From contig DGEY01000048.1 in assembly GCA_002391385.1 (NCBI GenBank), positions 4,197 through 10,347 of the forward strand: DNA of 6,151 nucleotides. Direction: 5' to 3'. The DNA comes from Firmicutes bacterium UBA3914. Its GTDB lineage: Bacteria; Bacillota; Limnochordia; Darwinibacteriales; Darwinibacteriaceae. Below are positions 1-5,389 of the stretch, one piece after another. Position numbers and translations under genes: made by a program. The notes under the pieces are model-generated. The model did no database searches, had not been told where the DNA came from, and saw only the letters and a program-made list of their open reading frames with translations. Positions within the stretch are counted from its first letter, which is position 1. Each line of letters starts with the position of its first letter.

Positions 1-1
1 C

Positions 2-478
2 AAGACAACCATCTGGACCAATGATAACCCGCTGCGCATGCAGATTGCCGAGATGTTCCAGGCTGACCTAGCCGGAATCGGCATCGAAGCGGAAGTACTT
101 GTTGTGCCTTGGGCCACCTACCTGGAGGACACCGCCGCCGGCAAACATGACATGTTCATCCTCGGGTGGGTAACGGTAACCGCTGACCCGGACTATGGCC
201 TGTGGGCCCTGTTCCACAGCAGCCAGTTCGGAAATGCAGGTAACCGGACGTTCTACGCCAATCCGCGGGTGGATGAGCTGCTCGAGCTGGGACGGCTGGA
301 AGGCGATCCGGAGAAGCGGGCTGCCCTCTACGGCGAGGCGCAGGCACTCATCGTTGAGGATGCTCCCTGGGCGTTCCTCATCGCCACCAGCGAAGTAAAC
401 GGCATCCGGGACAACATCGAAGGCTTTGTACCGCACCCCGCGGGTCACCACAAGCTTGCCACAGTGGTTAAGAAGTAG
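2..478 (+). CDS. ABC transporter substrate-binding protein, family 5 (peptide/nickel type), C-terminal fragment
   Basis: The reading frame is open from the first bases and ends at TAG 476-478, giving 158 residues of the C-terminal part of a protein whose start lies outside the window. In this family (DppA/OppA/GsiB/NikA) the protein is an extracellular, usually lipid-anchored receptor that delivers peptides or related solutes to a two-permease, two-ATPase importer. What I see fits the C-terminal lobe: an IWTNDNP stretch leading into an amphipathic helix (AEMFQADLAGIGIEAEV), then WATYLEDTAAGKHDMFILGW, then a DPDYGLWALFHSS segment. Near the end are a YANPRVDELLELGR helix, an EKRAALYGEAQALIVEDAPWAFL segment and a short basic tail (VVKK). 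These are standard landmarks of the fold. Two permease genes of the same system follow directly, which supports the assignment. The substrate cannot be told from this part. The fragment ends normally, with no frameshift or internal stop. Confidence 0.93.
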   Translation, partial: KTTIWTNDNPLRMQIAEMFQADLAGIGIEAEVLVVPWATYLEDTAAGKHDMFILGWVTVTADPDYGLWALFHSSQFGNAGNRTFYANPRVDELLELGRLEGDPEKRAALYGEAQALIVEDAPWAFLIATSEVNGIRDNIEGFVPHPAGHHKLATVVKK

Positions 479-495
479 GGTTTGTTCCACAGCGC

Positions 496-521
496 TGGGC
501 GGGGTACTCGTACCCCGCCCA
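496..521 (+). promoter_or_regulatory. Intercistronic hairpin between binding protein and permease genes
   Basis: Arms 496-506 and 511-521 form 11 consecutive base pairs (core GGGCGGGGTA / TACCCCGCCC) around a CTCG tetraloop, beginning 17 nt after the binding-protein stop codon. No T-run follows (the next bases are CCCTTTGG), so a classical intrinsic terminator is unlikely. In binding-protein-dependent operons a stable hairpin here commonly protects the upstream receptor mRNA from 3' exonucleases, giving more receptor than permease. That role is inferred. Confidence 0.7.
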
Positions 522-544
522 CCCTTTGGAGGCAGCTTTGAGGG

Positions 545-552
545 AAAGGTGG
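545..552 (+). promoter_or_regulatory. Ribosome binding site deciding the DppB-like start
   Basis: AAAGGTGG ends 7 nt before GTG 560 but only 1 nt before the alternative in-frame TTG 554. The spacing therefore favours GTG 560 as the true start. Confidence 0.6.
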
Positions 553-559
553 TTTGCCT

Positions 560-1489
560 GTGTGGCGTTACATCCTGAGGCGTTTGCTGATGCTCATTCC
601 CGTTCTATTCGGGATTTCTATTTTTGTCTTCCTGCTCATGTATTTCACCCCGGGGGATCCGGCTGTGTTGATGTTGGGCGAAGGGGCGCCCCCGGAGCAG
701 CTGGAGGCCCTGCGGGAAGCCATGGGGTTGAACGACCCCTTCTACGTCCAGTATTACAGATGGCTGCGCAACGCGGTCAGGGGAGACTTGGGCCGTTCCC
801 TGCGTTCTAAGAAACTGGTAACCGAAGAAATCCTGGACCGGCTGCCCGCCACCACTGAACTTGCGGTGGCCGCCGTGGCCTTCGCGGTGATCGTGGGCGT
901 TCCGGTGGGCATTCTCTCGGCCACCAAGCCCAACTCCTGGTTCGACAATCTGGCCATGGTGGCAGCCCTCACGGGTGTGGGTATGCCGGTGTTCTGGCAG
1001 GGAATCATGCTGATCTTGATTTTTTCCGTCCACCTGCGCTGGCTGCCGTCCTCAGGGCGCATGGGCGGCCTGGAGTATCTGATTCTGCCCGCCATCACGC
1101 TGGGCACAGCTTCCACCGCGAGCATTGCCAGGCTGACCCGCTCGGCCATGCTGGAAGTGCTGCAGCAGGATTACATCCGCACAGCCCGTTCCAAGGGCCT
1201 GCCCCGCCGGATGGTCACCTTCCGGCATGCCCTGCGCAACGCCCTGATCCCTGTGGTCACCATGATCGGACTGCAGTTCGGCGGCCTGATGAGCGGAGCG
1301 GTCTTAACCGAGACCATTTTCGCCTGGCCCGGTATCGGCCGCATGATTGTGGATGCCATCAACAACAAGGATTTCCCCCTGGTCCAGGGGACGATCATGA
1401 CCTTTGCCCTCATGTATGCGCTGGTCAATTTGATTATCGATGTCACTTACGCGCTCTTAGATCCCCGCCTGCGCTTGGTGTATGAGTAG
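560..1489 (+). CDS. DppB/OppB-type ABC transporter permease
   Basis: This is one of the two integral membrane subunits of a peptide-type ABC importer, 309 residues and a normal length for the family. The N-terminus reads WRYILRRLLMLIPVLFG and continues into a first membrane helix (about residues 9-29) ending in TPGDPA, the hallmark of DppB/OppB/GsiC proteins. A GDLGRS motif follows near residues 75-80, then several further membrane segments. The ATPase-docking EAA loop is recognisable as DYIRTARSKGL at about residues 204-214. The family's FAWPGIGRM and DPRLR motifs are present near the C-terminus. I chose GTG 560 rather than TTG 554 (two residues longer) because AAAGGTGG is 7 nt upstream of the GTG. 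It lies 81 bp after the binding protein, past a strong hairpin, and 15 bp before the partner permease, so the three genes almost certainly form one operon. The solute (di/oligopeptide, nickel, glutathione, opine) is not resolvable. Confidence 0.95.
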   Translation: MWRYILRRLLMLIPVLFGISIFVFLLMYFTPGDPAVLMLGEGAPPEQLEALREAMGLNDPFYVQYYRWLRNAVRGDLGRSLRSKKLVTEEILDRLPATTELAVAAVAFAVIVGVPVGILSATKPNSWFDNLAMVAALTGVGMPVFWQGIMLILIFSVHLRWLPSSGRMGGLEYLILPAITLGTASTASIARLTRSAMLEVLQQDYIRTARSKGLPRRMVTFRHALRNALIPVVTMIGLQFGGLMSGAVLTETIFAWPGIGRMIVDAINNKDFPLVQGTIMTFALMYALVNLIIDVTYALLDPRLRLVYE

Positions 1490-1499
1490 GGAGGAGAGG
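1490..1499 (+). promoter_or_regulatory. Ribosome binding site of the DppC-like permease
   Basis: GGAGGAGAGG begins at the base after the TAG of the upstream permease and precedes ATG 1505. It contains two overlapping purine-rich cores (GGAGG, 10 nt before the ATG; AGAGG, 5 nt before). It supports tightly linked translation of the two permease genes. Confidence 0.55.
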
Positions 1500-1504
1500 C
1501 GAGT

Positions 1505-2380
1505 ATGGCAGCAGAGCTAGAAGTATCCAAGACCCAAAGTCAGTTCCGGCGTATAATGAAACAGCTCCTGCGCAACCGCCGGGCGGTTGTGGGCGGTATC
1601 GTCCTTCTGATCATTGTCTTTATGGCGATCCTCGCCCCCTATGTGACCACCCACGATCCGGTGAAGCAAAATATCCGCAACCAGCTGCAGCCCCCGTCCC
1701 GGGAGCACTTTTTCGGCACCGACCAGTTTGGCCGCGACATCTACTCCCGGGTGATCTACGGAGCCCGGCTGTCACTGCGGGTGGGCTTTTTAGCCATCTC
1801 CTTCGCCCTGGTGGTGGGCTGCTTCTTGGGTTTAGTCTCGGGCTACTACGGCGGCTGGCTGGACATGATCGTCATGCGTGTTATCGACATTCTCCTGGCC
1901 CTGCCGGGCTTTCTCCTAGCCCTGTCCATTGTGGCCGCCCTGGGGCCCGGCTTGGAGAACGTGATCATGGCCATTGGCGTTTCCTATATCCCTTCCTTTG
2001 CCAGAATGATGCGCTCCGCCGTTTTGGCCACTCGGGAGCTGGACTACGTGGATGCGGCCCAGGCTCTGGGCGCTTCCGACTGGCGCATCATCTTCCAGCA
2101 CATTCTGCCCAATTCCATCAGCCCCATTATTGTTCTCACCACGCTGAGTATGGCGGGAGCGATCTTGTCCGCCGCGGGCTTGAGCTTTTTGGGGATGGGG
2201 GCCCAGCCCCCCACGCCGGAGTGGGGGAGCATGATCGCCACTGCCCGGCCCTTTATCAGGGTTTCCCACTGGGCGGTAACCGTACCGGGCCTGGCCATCT
2301 TCATCACCGTGATGTGCCTCAACCTGGTGGGCGACGGGCTCAGGGACGCCCTGGATCCCCGCTTGAAGAACCTGGGGTAA
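1505..2380 (+). CDS. DppC/OppC-type ABC transporter permease
   Basis: This is the second membrane subunit, pairing with the DppB-like protein to form the channel through which the receptor's ligand passes. It has 291 residues, typical for the family. A cytoplasmic N-terminal segment (RRIMKQLLRNRRAVVGG) leads into the first membrane helix, about residues 30-46, ending at LAPY as in OppC_N-type N-termini. The signature HFFGTDQFGRDIYSR is at residues 68-82. The EAA loop that contacts the ATPase is ELDYVDAAQALGAS at 178-191, followed by the family's HILPN. GLSFLGMGAQPPTPEWG (225-241) and LVGDGLRDALDPR (274-286) are near-diagnostic C-terminal motifs. The gene starts 15 bp after the preceding permease. 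No ATPase gene follows, although many operons of this family place dppD/dppF here. Family assignment is very secure; the substrate is unknown. Confidence 0.96.
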   Translation: MAAELEVSKTQSQFRRIMKQLLRNRRAVVGGIVLLIIVFMAILAPYVTTHDPVKQNIRNQLQPPSREHFFGTDQFGRDIYSRVIYGARLSLRVGFLAISFALVVGCFLGLVSGYYGGWLDMIVMRVIDILLALPGFLLALSIVAALGPGLENVIMAIGVSYIPSFARMMRSAVLATRELDYVDAAQALGASDWRIIFQHILPNSISPIIVLTTLSMAGAILSAAGLSFLGMGAQPPTPEWGSMIATARPFIRVSHWAVTVPGLAIFITVMCLNLVGDGLRDALDPRLKNLG

Positions 2381-2384
2381 ACAA

Positions 2385-2400
2385 ATACGGAACCCCGTAT
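2385..2400 (+). other. Short hairpin after the permease operon
   Basis: ATACGG (2385-2390) and CCGTAT (2395-2400) pair perfectly around AACC, 5 nt after the DppC-like stop codon. The 6-bp stem has no following T-run, so it is at best a weak terminator or a 3'-end stabilising element. It may be chance. Confidence 0.3.
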
Positions 2401-2405
2401 AAGGC

Positions 2406-2464
2406 GAGAGCATAGTATGGACTGTTGTAGTACCTGAGTACTAGGAGGTCTGTACTATGCTTTC
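2406..2464 (+). promoter_or_regulatory. Nested inverted repeats overlapping the YeiH start
   Basis: An outer repeat pairs AGCATAGTA (2409-2417) with TACTATGCT (2453-2461). It extends to 2406/2464 through one G-U pair, giving 12 pairs in total. Inside it, TAGTAC (2428-2433) and GTACTA (2438-2443) pair around CTGA. The right outer arm contains the ATG start (2457-2459), and AGGAGG (2443-2448) lies between the inner stem and that arm. In RNA this could mask the start codon. In DNA the inner dyad could be an operator. No clear -35/-10 pair is visible here. Confidence 0.5.
2443..2448 (+). promoter_or_regulatory. Ribosome binding site of the YeiH-family gene
   Basis: A perfect AGGAGG sits 8 nt upstream of ATG 2457 and fixes the start. 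Its first A is also the last base of the inner inverted repeat, so a folded leader would crowd the site. Confidence 0.75.
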
Positions 2465-3716
2465 TCTGTTTAAGAAAGAGGATTGGTGGGCAAATTGGTT
2501 GGGCGGGTTGTTCCTTGCAGGGGCGGGCTTTGGCCTGATTCGCTACATCCCCAAGCTGCCCAAGTGGAGCGCTTTGCCGGATGCGCTATCCCTTGACCTC
2601 ATCTTGCCGCTTGTACTCTGGGGGTTGGGTCTGGCTGCGGTCACCGCCGTTGCCCTGAAGATCATGGGGGAGGATGCGGGTAAATACTTAAAGGCCTTTC
2701 CCGCGGTGTTCGGGCTGGCTGTTTTGGCCTTTATCATCGGGAACCAAAAGACGCTGAACCAGTATGGGTTCAACGATGTGATCTGGGCCTTGGTGCTGGG
2801 GCTGCTCATCAGCAACCTGTGGCGCAGGCCCGCTTGGCTGGTTCCCGCCATCCGCACGGAGCTTTTCATCAAGACCGGCTTGGTGCTCCTGGGCGCGGAA
2901 ATCCTCTTCAACCGGGTGCTCACCCTGGGCACACACGGGCTGGGTGTGGCCTGGACGGTGCCGCCACTGGTGATGATTTTGATGTACCTGTACGGGACAC
3001 GGGTGCTCAAAATTGACAGCAAGGCCCTGGTGGCTACGGTGGCCACCTGCACTTCGGTCTGCGGCGTTTCGGCGGCCATCGCCACTGGAGCCGCCGTCAA
3101 AGCCAAGAAAGAGGAGATCAGCGCCGCCATCTCAGTCTCCCTGATCGTTACGGTGATCATGATGGTGGGCATGCCCGTACTGATCCGCTGGATCGGCTTG
3201 CCCGATGCCATCGCCGGCGCCTGGATCGGCGGCACGGTGGATGCCACAGGCGCAGTGGTGATGGCCGGCAGCATGGTGAGCCCAACGGCCATGGAAGTCG
3301 CAGCTATCGTCAAGATGCTGCAGAATGCGCTCATCGGGGTTGTGGCCTTCTGCTGGGCGCTGTTTTTCGTGACCAGGGTGGAACAGGAGCCCGGGGTGGA
3401 GCGAGTTGGCTTCAGGGAAATCTGGGTGCGCCTGCCCAAGTTCATCCTGGGCTTCGTTGGCGCTTCCCTGCTTGTATCCTTTGCGCTTGTGCCCACGTTG
3501 GGAGAGGCCCGGGTGGATCAGATATTGAGTATCACCACGGCGGCCCGCAACTGGCTGTTTACCCTGGCTTTCGTCTCAATCGGTTTGGACTCCCGCTTTG
3601 TGGACCTGAGGAAAGCCTTCAAGGGGCAGGCCACCGTAAACCTGCACCTGGTGGGGCAGGCCATGAACATCGTCCTCACCCTGCTGGCGGCCCTGATCTG
3701 CTTTAGAGGCCTATAG
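2457..3716 (+). CDS. YeiH-family 'putative sulfate exporter' membrane protein (UPF0324/Cons_hypoth698)
   Basis: This is a polytopic inner membrane protein of 419 residues. It shows the conserved landmarks of the YeiH/YadS family: GLLISN (115-120), an RTELFIKTGLVLLGAEI helix (133-149), CTSVCGVSAAIATGAAVKAK (198-217), GGTVDATGAVVMAG (258-271), KMLQNALIG (286-294), PKFILGF (327-333) and LAFVSIGLDSRF (370-381). Databases call the family a putative sulfate exporter, but I know of no firm general proof of substrate, so treat the name as a label. The protein is longer than the roughly 340-350 residues of E. coli YeiH. The extra length is an N-terminal extension beginning KKEDWWANWLG, with added hydrophobic helices around residues 14-30 and 47-68. 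The start is fixed by AGGAGG 8 nt upstream. It lies 76 bp after the ABC permease on the same strand, so co-transcription is possible, but the structured leader suggests separate control. Its 3' end converges on the minus-strand reductase. Confidence 0.9.
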   Translation: MLSLFKKEDWWANWLGGLFLAGAGFGLIRYIPKLPKWSALPDALSLDLILPLVLWGLGLAAVTAVALKIMGEDAGKYLKAFPAVFGLAVLAFIIGNQKTLNQYGFNDVIWALVLGLLISNLWRRPAWLVPAIRTELFIKTGLVLLGAEILFNRVLTLGTHGLGVAWTVPPLVMILMYLYGTRVLKIDSKALVATVATCTSVCGVSAAIATGAAVKAKKEEISAAISVSLIVTVIMMVGMPVLIRWIGLPDAIAGAWIGGTVDATGAVVMAGSMVSPTAMEVAAIVKMLQNALIGVVAFCWALFFVTRVEQEPGVERVGFREIWVRLPKFILGFVGASLLVSFALVPTLGEARVDQILSITTAARNWLFTLAFVSIGLDSRFVDLRKAFKGQATVNLHLVGQAMNIVLTLLAALICFRGL

Positions 3717-3719
3717 AGC

Positions 3720-4436
3720 CTACTGCCAGTGCAGCCGGTAGCGTAGGAACAGTTCCTGACCGTGCCTGTGCACCGACAGGAGCTCCACCTCCCGGGGTTG
3801 GGGCAGAAGCTGGCCACCCATGGCCAGGGTCAAATCGCTGCGCAAACCCACGAGTTTCGGCGCCAGGGTGATGAAGAGCTCATCTAAGATCTGGGCCTGC
3901 ATGAACTGGAAGTTGACGCTGGGGCCCCCTTCCACCAACAGCCGCTTAACTCCGTGTTTCTCCCAGAGCAATTGGGCCACTGCCGCGGGCGTTGGTTCGG
4001 CCAGGGTTTCCACCATGGAACTGGCTTCGATCTCCGGCGGTAGGCTGGCTGCCCCCTCTGGCGTGGTGATGATCAGCGGGGGTCTCGGAGGGTTCTGAAA
4101 GAGGGGTGTGTCCGGCTGGAGCTGGCCGCTCCGGGTCAAAACGATGCTCAGGGGCTGGAAAGCCAGCCCCTTGGCCCGCCTGGCACCTTCCAGCTCCGCG
4201 GGCACACCCAGATAGAAGGGATGCTGCCGTACGGTTTGGCCTCCAGAGAGCACCGCATCGAAGTGGCTGCGGATCACATGCATCGTTTCCAAATCGAAGG
4301 GGCTGCCGAGGCTGCCGGGCTTCAGGGCTCCTCCGGCAGTCACCTTGCCATCTAGGGACATGACCATATTGCAGGCGATCAAGGGCCGGCTGCCCGGCAG
4401 TTCCCAGGTAAGCTGCGAGTAGAAATGTTCGGACAT
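3720..4436 (-). CDS. RibD C-terminal/dihydrofolate reductase-like family reductase
   Basis: This is a predicted cytoplasmic NAD(P)H-dependent reductase of 238 residues with the dihydrofolate reductase-like fold of the RibD C-terminal domain. In riboflavin synthesis that domain reduces the ribosyl group of the pyrimidine intermediate. Visible landmarks are RPLIACNMVMSLDGKV (17-32), where SLDG belongs to the conserved N-terminal strand and loop; FDAVLSGGQTVRQHP (59-73), the nucleotide/substrate loop; and KRLLVEGGPSVNFQF (164-178), with the VEGG motif of this family. ILDELFITLAPKLVG follows at 183-197. There is no N-terminal deaminase domain with zinc ligands, so it is not a full RibD, and no riboflavin genes lie nearby; many stand-alone members have unknown substrates. 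ATG 4436 has AAGGGAGG 6 nt upstream. A strong terminator of the upstream gene sits just before this site, which leaves little room for a dedicated promoter. Confidence 0.88.
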   Translation of the reverse strand: MSEHFYSQLTWELPGSRPLIACNMVMSLDGKVTAGGALKPGSLGSPFDLETMHVIRSHFDAVLSGGQTVRQHPFYLGVPAELEGARRAKGLAFQPLSIVLTRSGQLQPDTPLFQNPPRPPLIITTPEGAASLPPEIEASSMVETLAEPTPAAVAQLLWEKHGVKRLLVEGGPSVNFQFMQAQILDELFITLAPKLVGLRSDLTLAMGGQLLPQPREVELLSVHRHGQELFLRYRLHWQ

Positions 4437-4442
4437 GGTTCA

Positions 4443-4450
4443 CCTCCCTT
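4443..4450 (-). promoter_or_regulatory. Ribosome binding site of the RibD-like reductase
   Basis: On the minus strand AAGGGAGG lies 6 nt before ATG 4436-4434. It begins only 5 nt after the T-run of the preceding terminator, so a terminated transcript would exclude it. Confidence 0.75.
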
Positions 4451-4455
4451 AGGGT

Positions 4456-4494
4456 AAAAAAGGCTTTCGGCATGCGGGAACATGCCAAAAGCCT
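4456..4494 (-). terminator. Intrinsic terminator after the exported-protein gene, in the reductase leader
   Basis: Read on the minus strand, AGGCTTT (4494-4488) pairs with AAAGCCT (4467-4461). After one mismatch, GGCATG-type arms (4486-4481 with 4474-4469) add six more pairs around a 6-nt loop. Six T residues (4461-4456) follow. It lies 57 nt beyond the stop codon of the small exported protein and is a textbook rho-independent terminator. Because it also directly precedes the reductase's ribosome binding site, it could act as an attenuator. Confidence 0.85.
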
Positions 4495-4502
4495 CGCGCT
4501 TT

Positions 4503-4548
4503 CTCTTTGGGCAGCCCGCCGCAGACGGCAGCTGCCCTACACAGAGAG
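4503..4548 (-). other. GC-rich hairpin ahead of the terminator
   Basis: GGGCAGC (4509-4515) pairs with GCTGCCC (4531-4537). Inside them GCCG (4518-4521) pairs with CGGC (4526-4529) around CAGA. An outer CTCT/AGAG pairing (4503-4506 with 4545-4548) may extend it. On the minus strand it comes just after the exported-protein stop codon and just before the terminator. It may be a 3'-end stabilising structure or the first arm of a two-hairpin leader. Confidence 0.5.
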
Positions 4549-4551
4549 GTC

Positions 4552-4977
4552 TCAGTCAAGCGGTTCGTTGATGGCTACAAAGGCCTCAATGCCCCGCCGC
4601 AGGTTGGCAGCCCATTTCTCAGCCAGCTGCGCCTTGGTGGCCTTGTTCAACGCTGCGTGGTAAGCATCAACTTCCACGATGAACTGGTCTTTCACGTAGA
4701 GGCTGACAGTCCCATCCTCTGTCCGGATCTGCACATCCTTCGCGGTGAGTGCAGCGGGGTCCTGACCAGCTTCTACCCAGGCTGCAAAGACGGCGCTCAA
4801 GTTGGCCCAAATGGCGTTAACCTTGTCGTAGGGTGGAGCATCTCCTTCATAGCGGTAGGTGAAGAAGTGTACACCGGTTCCGGGGATGTCCACGAGGATG
4901 CCCTTGGGCTGGGCCAAAACAGTAGTGCTCAACACTGCTACCAACAGCACAACTAACAGCAAGTTAATCTTACGCAC
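4552..4977 (-). CDS. Small exported protein of unknown function
   Basis: The product has 141 residues and a clear Sec signal peptide: basic MRKIN, a hydrophobic core over about residues 6-18, and a likely type I cleavage after VLA (22/23). There is no lipobox cysteine, so the mature form, about 119 residues, should be released or loosely held outside the membrane. It lacks cysteines. The mature part is mixed: a GILVDIPGTGVHFFTYRYEG strand-like region, then helix VNAIWANLSAVFAAWVEAG (53-71), strands around DVQIRTEDGTVSLYVKDQFIVEVD (81-104) and helix KAQLAEKWAANLRRGIEAF (115-133). The pattern of an exposed strand pair, a D-A pair and then a W-containing helix reminds me of extracytoplasmic domains seen ahead of some MscS-type channels; this is a weak impression, not an assignment. 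I chose GTG 4977 over TTG 4983 because GGGCGGTGG lies 7 nt before the GTG and only 1 nt before the TTG. It is followed by its own terminator. Confidence 0.75.
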   Translation of the reverse strand: MRKINLLLVVLLVAVLSTTVLAQPKGILVDIPGTGVHFFTYRYEGDAPPYDKVNAIWANLSAVFAAWVEAGQDPAALTAKDVQIRTEDGTVSLYVKDQFIVEVDAYHAALNKATKAQLAEKWAANLRRGIEAFVAINEPLD

Positions 4978-4984
4978 TTGCAAT

Positions 4985-4993
4985 CCACCGCCC
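4985..4993 (-). promoter_or_regulatory. Ribosome binding site deciding the exported-protein start
   Basis: On the minus strand GGGCGGTGG ends 7 nt before GTG 4977, the same GGTGG-to-GTG geometry seen at the DppB-like gene. It is too close (1 nt) to serve the in-frame TTG 4983. Confidence 0.55.
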
Positions 4994-5153
4994 TATTATG
5001 TTATAGTTTGTATAGTATCAGTTCTCTTTAGCCAGCGAAATTCCTCTAAATGCTGGGTGCTTCTCGGGAGGAACCTGAATACTAATCTCTGGTAAGACAC
5101 CTCGCTGTGCAAGGCATGGTGGATTTTTGCAGAGAAATTTGCCTATGGGGTAG
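4994..5153. other. Non-coding divergent intergenic region
   Basis: This gap separates the minus-strand exported-protein gene from the plus-strand tRNA promoter. Bases 4994-5030 are markedly AT-rich, and on the minus strand contain TATACA- and CATAAT-like hexamers suitable for the -10 box of the exported-protein gene. No convincing -35 partner stands at 16-18 bp, so I do not place a promoter. I see no gene, repeat or riboswitch in the rest. Confidence 0.4.
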
Positions 5154-5182
5154 TTGACAAGGCACCGAAGTGCTGGTATACT
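5154..5182 (+). promoter_or_regulatory. Promoter of the tRNA cluster (sigma-A/sigma-70 type)
   Basis: A perfect -35 box TTGACA (5154-5159) and a near-perfect -10 box TATACT (5177-5182) are separated by exactly 17 bp. Transcription should begin about 5189, roughly 30 nt before the first tRNA. This is what is expected for a strongly expressed stable-RNA operon. The short leader to 5219 contains no gene. Confidence 0.9.
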
Positions 5183-5219
5183 TTCAAAGTGTCCAGACCC
5201 TTGACCAGCTAAAAACCCA

Positions 5220-5295
5220 GGGCGAATAGCTCAGCTGGGAGAGCACCTGCCTTACAAGCAGGGGGTCACAGGTTCGAGCCCTGTTTCGCCCACCA
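5220..5295 (+). tRNA. tRNA-Val (anticodon UAC)
   Basis: This is a 76-nt cloverleaf with acceptor arms GGGCGAA/TTCGCCC, D arm, anticodon stem CCTGC/GCAGG and T loop GTTCGAG. The anticodon TAC is at 5253-5255 and CCA (5293-5295) is encoded. It is the first gene of the cluster and reads GUA and, by wobble, other GUN codons. Only one base separates it from tRNA-Gly. Confidence 0.97.
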
Positions 5296-5296
5296 T

Positions 5297-5372
5297 GCGG
5301 CAGTAGCTCAATTGGTAGAGCATCGCGTTGCCATCGCGAAGGTTGCGAGTTCGAGTCTCGTCTGCCGCTCCA
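5297..5372 (+). tRNA. tRNA-Gly (anticodon GCC)
   Basis: This is a 76-nt cloverleaf with acceptor GCGGCAG/CTGCCGC, anticodon stem TCGCG/CGCGA and anticodon GCC at 5330-5332. The discriminator is T (5369), as in many bacterial glycine tRNAs, and CCA is encoded at 5370-5372. It reads GGC and GGU. Confidence 0.97.
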
Positions 5373-5389
5373 TCTATGTTCAGAAGTAA

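Noticed and set aside
2543..3496. 317-codon ORF on the minus strand opposite the YeiH-type gene
   Set aside because: It is low-complexity and rich in S, T, A and P. It lacks a ribosome binding site and lies wholly opposite a gene with clear family motifs, so it is a GC-driven shadow.
3946..4488. 180-codon minus-strand ORF overlapping the reductase in another frame
   Set aside because: It would start inside the terminator hairpin, lacks a properly spaced ribosome binding site, and its composition is that of a frameshifted shadow of the reductase.
4554..4559. Minus-strand TTGACT at the end of the exported-protein gene as a -35 box for the reductase
   Set aside because: No TATAAT-like sequence lies 15-19 bp downstream, where the DNA is a GC-rich hairpin.
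4507..4956. 149-codon plus-strand ORF antisense to the exported-protein gene
   Set aside because: It has no ribosome binding site. The opposite strand has a convincing signal peptide, start site and terminator.
5201..5206. Second TTGACC box before the first tRNA
   Set aside because: A -10 box at normal spacing would fall inside tRNA-Val(UAC) and none is present; the 5154-5182 promoter explains the cluster.
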